From Christensenellaceae bacterium (GTDB lineage Bacteria > Bacillota > Clostridia > Christensenellales > CAAEEZ01): a stretch of DNA of 25,486 nt. Of this stretch, positions 22,786 through 25,486 are shown piece after piece. The position numbers and the translations under genes are program-made. The notes under the pieces were generated by a model. That model did no database searches, was not told the DNA's origin, and worked only from the letters and a program-made list of their open reading frames with translations. Every line of letters begins with the position of its first letter. The stretch's first letter is position 1. Location: positions 1 to 25,486 of the forward strand of contig JAHHUG010000010.1 in the NCBI GenBank assembly GCA_020024085.1, given 5' to 3'.

Positions 22786-24411
22786 ATGGCTAAACAATTT
22801 AAATATGCAGAAGAAGCAAGAAAGTCATTAGAAACAGGTGTTAATACACTTGCTGATGCTGTTAAAATTACACTTGGACCTAAGGGTAGAAATGTAGTTC
22901 TTGACAAAAAATACGGTGCTCCACTTATCACAAACGATGGTGTTACTATCGCAAAAGAAATCGAGCTAGAGGACCCATTTGAGAATATGGGTGCTCAACT
23001 AATCAAGGAAGTATCTACAAAAACTAACGATATCGCTGGTGATGGTACAACTACTGCTGCTGTTCTTGCTCAAGCTATTATTAAAGAAGGCTTAAAGAAT
23101 ATTGCTGCTGGTGCAAACCCAATGGTTATCAAAAAAGGTATCAACAAGATTGTTGAAGTTGCAGCAGCTGAACTAAAGAAAATATCTAAACCTATCGAAA
23201 GCAAGGAAGAGATTGCACAAGTTGGTTCTATCTCTGCTGGCGATGAGGAAATCGGTAAATTAATCAGTGAAGCTATCGAAAAGGTTACAAAAGATGGCGT
23301 AATCACTGTTGATGAATCAAAAACAATGCAAACCGAACTAACAGTAGTTGAAGGTATGCAATTTGATAGAGGTTATGCATCTCCATATATGATGACAAAC
23401 ACCGAAAAAATGGAAGCAGAACTAGACAATCCACTTATCTTATGTACTGATAAAAAGATTTCTAACTTACAAGACTTACTTCCTCTACTAGAGCAAGTAC
23501 TTAAGGCAAGCAGAAAATTACTTATCATTGCTGATGATATCGAGGGCGAAGCTCTTACTGCTCTAATCCTTAACAAACTAAAGGGTGTACTAGATTGTGT
23601 TGCTGTTAAAGCTCCAGGCTTTGGCGACAGAAAGAAAGCTATGCTTGAAGATATCTGCATCTTGACAGGTGCTCAACTAATCAGTAGCGACCTTGGATTA
23701 GAACTAAAGGATTGCACAGTTGATATGCTTGGTGGTGCTAAACTTGTTAGATGTGACAAAGATAATACTACTATCGTTGGTGGTATGGGCGATAAGGACG
23801 AAATCGCAGGCAGAGTTGCTGCTATTAGAAACCAAATCGAAGTAACATCTAGTCAATACGACAGAGAAAAATTAACAGAGAGACTTGCAAAACTTTCTGG
23901 TGGTGTTGCTGTTATCGGTGTTGGTGCTGCTACTGAAGTAGAAATGAAAGAAAAGAGAATGAGAATAGATGATGCTCTTGCTGCAACAAAAGCTGCTGTT
24001 CAAGAAGGTATTGTTGTTGGTGGTGGTACTGCTCTACTATCAATTATCCCAGCTCTAAAGGTTGTTGCTGACAGTATGGAAGGCGACGAAAGAACTGGTG
24101 CATACATCATTATCAAAGCTCTTGAAGCTCCAATTAGACAAATTGCTACTAATGCAGGTGTTGATGGTGCTATCATTATCAACGAAATCTCAAGAGCTAA
24201 TGAGAAAAACTTCGGTTACAATGCTCTAAAGAACGAATACTGCGACTTAATGAAAGCAGGTATTATTGACCCAACAATGGTTACAAGAACTGCTCTTCAA
24301 AATGCAGCTAGTGTTGCAAGTACACTTCTAACAACTGAAGTTCTTGTTGCTGATATCCCAGAACCAGCTCCACTTGTTGCTCCTCAAATGGATAATGGTG
24401 GTATGTACTAG
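22786..24411 (+). CDS. groEL: Chaperonin GroEL (Hsp60)
   Basis: A 541-residue group I chaperonin that folds proteins in an ATP-driven double-ring cavity. The ATP site has TLGPKGRNV (from 29), DGVT (51-54) and GDGTTT (85-90), and GGGTALL near 410. The apical domain contains the expected RGYASPYM and DRKKAMLEDI stretches. The protein ends DNGGMY, a very short version of the flexible GGM tail. AGGAGG is five bases before the ATG. The codon choice (many GCT, CTT and GGT) looks enriched compared with neighbours, as expected for a highly expressed gene. A terminator follows about 80 nt later. Confidence 0.98.
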   Translation: MAKQFKYAEEARKSLETGVNTLADAVKITLGPKGRNVVLDKKYGAPLITNDGVTIAKEIELEDPFENMGAQLIKEVSTKTNDIAGDGTTTAAVLAQAIIKEGLKNIAAGANPMVIKKGINKIVEVAAAELKKISKPIESKEEIAQVGSISAGDEEIGKLISEAIEKVTKDGVITVDESKTMQTELTVVEGMQFDRGYASPYMMTNTEKMEAELDNPLILCTDKKISNLQDLLPLLEQVLKASRKLLIIADDIEGEALTALILNKLKGVLDCVAVKAPGFGDRKKAMLEDICILTGAQLISSDLGLELKDCTVDMLGGAKLVRCDKDNTTIVGGMGDKDEIAGRVAAIRNQIEVTSSQYDREKLTERLAKLSGGVAVIGVGAATEVEMKEKRMRIDDALAATKAAVQEGIVVGGGTALLSIIPALKVVADSMEGDERTGAYIIIKALEAPIRQIATNAGVDGAIIINEISRANEKNFGYNALKNEYCDLMKAGIIDPTMVTRTALQNAASVASTLLTTEVLVADIPEPAPLVAPQMDNGGMY

Positions 24412-24441
24412 AATGTAACATATCCTTGACAAAACTGTTCG

Positions 24442-24458
24442 TGAACTTTGAAAGTTCA
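24442..24458. repeat. Perfect palindrome downstream of groEL
   Basis: TGAACTTT and AAAGTTCA flank a single G. It lies between the groEL stop and its terminator. As RNA it could form only a tight stem, so it may stabilise the 3' end or be a protein site; nothing else supports a function. Confidence 0.5.
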
Positions 24459-24492
24459 AAACTAAATTACCGTTAAGGAACAAAATATAAAA

Positions 24493-24523
24493 CTAAAGGA
24501 TAGCAAAACTGCTATCCTTTTTT
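24493..24523 (+). terminator. Rho-independent terminator of groES-groEL
   Basis: The arms AAAGGATAGCA (24495-24505) and TGCTATCCTTT (24510-24520) with a four-base loop are followed by more T residues. Strong hairpin. Confidence 0.9.
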
Positions 24524-24702
24524 AATGCAATTTTTAATAAATATCTTTAAAATTTTCATTGATTACCTAATCATAATTGTATATTAAAAGTTTTCATAAT
24601 TTATAAATTGTTTTTTTGTAAACACTATTCTAATTATTTAATCTAATTTAAATTATTTACTACTAATTTTGTAATAGTTTAGATAGTAATTAATTAAAAT
24701 TA
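24524..24702. other. AT-rich intergenic stretch after groEL
   Basis: Between the groEL terminator and the next hairpin I see only A/T-rich sequence with no open frame, RNA gene or convincing promoter. Together with the terminators it makes up the 330-bp gap between groEL and the small gene at 24742. Confidence 0.7.
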
Positions 24703-24737
24703 CAATTAAAAATGGCTACCTATGTAGCCATTTTTTT
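24703..24737. terminator. Bidirectional terminator downstream of the Dabb unit
   Basis: Arms AATGGCTAC and GTAGCCATT with a four-base loop, A run on the left and T run of seven on the right. It would end the minus-strand transcript whose last gene stops at 24742 and also block readthrough from groEL. Confidence 0.87.
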
Positions 24738-24741
24738 AATA

Positions 24742-25008
24742 TTATTCTTCAATAACAGTGTAAGGATTATTTAACTCATCATTAAGTTTTGATAAGTCAT
24801 TTCTATCATCTAGTATATCAAAATGCTCAAAAGCCTCTAAAATATATCTTTCTGCCTCACCCGGACAAGTTTGGTTAAACTCCTCGTAGCCATCAACCTC
24901 AAATTGAAGCATACCAACCTTTCGTTTAATCTCTGCTATCCACTTATTAGAAACCCTTTTGCCGTGTTTTTCAATGATAAAATCTCTTATTTCGTCGTAA
25001 CTTATCAT
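24742..25008 (-). CDS. Small protein resembling the C-terminal extension of clostridial RNA methyltransferases
   Basis: An 88-residue cytoplasmic protein: a helix (YDEIRDFIIEKHG), then RVSNKWIAEIKRKVGM, a short acidic linker, then TCPGEAERYILEAFEHFDIL and an acidic end. The order 'helix - SxxYIAxVKRKxG - CPxEKxxxIxEALxYF' is familiar from the tails of some clostridial 23S rRNA methyltransferases of the RlmD type and from small free-standing proteins. Here it is free-standing, with no methyltransferase domain before it. The function is unknown; RNA or ribosome contact is a guess. The ATG is one base after the stop of the Dabb gene, with only a weak GCGAG upstream, so translation is probably coupled. 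Confidence 0.65.
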   Translation of the reverse strand: MISYDEIRDFIIEKHGKRVSNKWIAEIKRKVGMLQFEVDGYEEFNQTCPGEAERYILEAFEHFDILDDRNDLSKLNDELNNPYTVIEE

Positions 25009-25009
25009 A

Positions 25010-25306
25010 CTAAAACTCGCTATCGCAGAATGTTCTATCCATTACAACTGAATGAACATACTCCTTTACTTTGACATGTTCTGGGTGATTAGCATAAATA
25101 TCAAGTGCTTCCTTACTATCGTGTATACTAACTAGGCACAAATCATAGTAGCCCTCTTTATAATTAAAACCAACTTTAAGTGATTGCAAGCCCTCAACTA
25201 CACCAACAAGAGCCTCCAATTTTTGTTTCATAGTGTTTTTTGCAACTAATTTTTCAGCATCGGTTAATTCTTCCTTTAACCTCCACATTACAATATGTTG
25301 TACCAT
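25010..25306 (-). CDS. Stress-responsive alpha/beta-barrel (Dabb) domain protein
   Basis: A 98-residue ferredoxin-like dimeric alpha/beta-barrel (Dabb) protein. It opens with MVQHIVMWRLKEE, typical of the family (VxHxVxxKxK), then a helix with LEALVGVVEGLQSLKVG, a strand with YYDLCLVSIHDSKEALDIY, and NHPEHVKVKEYV, the usual C-terminal half. Family members form dimers and include stress-induced and small catabolic proteins; the biochemical role is usually not known. AAGGAGAA precedes the ATG by eight bases. A TTTACT-17-TACAAT promoter with an extended -10 lies upstream. It is followed by the small methyltransferase-tail-like gene. Confidence 0.9.
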   Translation of the reverse strand: MVQHIVMWRLKEELTDAEKLVAKNTMKQKLEALVGVVEGLQSLKVGFNYKEGYYDLCLVSIHDSKEALDIYANHPEHVKVKEYVHSVVMDRTFCDSEF

Positions 25307-25333
25307 AATAATTCTCCTTATAGTGATATTTTA

Positions 25334-25362
25334 ATTGTAGCATAAATCTCACCATTAGTAAA
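25334..25362 (-). promoter_or_regulatory. Promoter of the Dabb unit
   Basis: On the minus strand TTTACT (25357-25362), 17 bp, TACAAT (25334-25339), with TG one base before the -10 (extended -10). It ends about 28 nt before the gene start. Confidence 0.7.
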
Positions 25363-25486
25363 TAGTAAGCTAAATTTTAATTTACAAAATATATACTCCT
25401 CTAATATTGTATTTAATTTATTTATAAAACAACTAAATAACAGCATAAAATCATCATCAATTATAATAATATTGCCACCTATAGAT

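Noticed and set aside
25441..25450. A third CAGCATAAAA matching the core of the 15245/15292 repeats
   Set aside because: Only ten bases match, the surrounding bases differ, and similar AGCATAAAA strings occur inside genes; likely chance in AT-rich DNA.
1..25486. CRISPR arrays, IS elements, rRNA or tRNA genes
   Set aside because: No regularly spaced direct repeats, transposase-like protein or RNA-gene cores were seen on either strand.

Overview
The window is AT-rich chromosomal DNA of a low-GC Gram-positive bacterium, most likely a gut-type member of Bacillota/Clostridia. The support is strong AGGAGG-type ribosome binding sites, a Firmicutes-style MurG, a CIRCE-like operator before groES-groEL, meso-diaminopimelate dehydrogenase, and phage proteins of Firmicutes type (phi LC3 holin, BhlA/UviB). 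The species cannot be named from the sequence. No tRNA, rRNA, IS element or CRISPR array is visible.

Layout. (1) 177-2697, minus: glycerol kinase followed by a monoacylglycerol-lipase-like hydrolase, a plausible glycerol-release and phosphorylation pair. (2) 2898-5404, plus: murG, then a membrane-anchored, probably beta-propeller surface protein, each closed by a hairpin terminator. (3) 5479-15179, minus: a tightly packed phage-derived operon in P22-like order: large terminase, two small proteins, portal, scaffold, major capsid protein, a small protein, head-completion adaptor, gp10-like propeller, a 32-residue micro-protein, a long coiled-coil protein and two holin-type proteins. All frames are open and most genes overlap or nearly touch. 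No integrase, repressor, replication gene, small terminase, tailspike or endolysin is visible in the window. (4) 15371-16797: a divergent secreted/membrane protein and a minus-strand sigma-region-4-like regulator, whose upstream region carries a series of similar palindromes. (5) 17186-22310, minus: deoxycytidylate deaminase, a protein with a SPOR-like domain, diaminopimelate dehydrogenase, a HAD phosphatase and an anchored M20 peptidase; the last three are translationally coupled. (6) 22399-24523, plus: groES-groEL with a TTGACA-17-TATACT promoter and a CIRCE-like operator. (7) 24742-25306, minus: a Dabb-domain protein and a small protein resembling a tail found on clostridial RNA methyltransferases.

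The most notable object is the phage head/packaging operon. It is intact yet has no visible means of integrating, replicating or recognising a host, and it sits between ordinary chromosomal genes next to a candidate dedicated regulator. It could be a domesticated particle (gene-transfer-agent-like or a related DNA-packaging device), a satellite-like element, or a degraded prophage whose remaining genes happen to be intact. The sequence alone does not decide between these.
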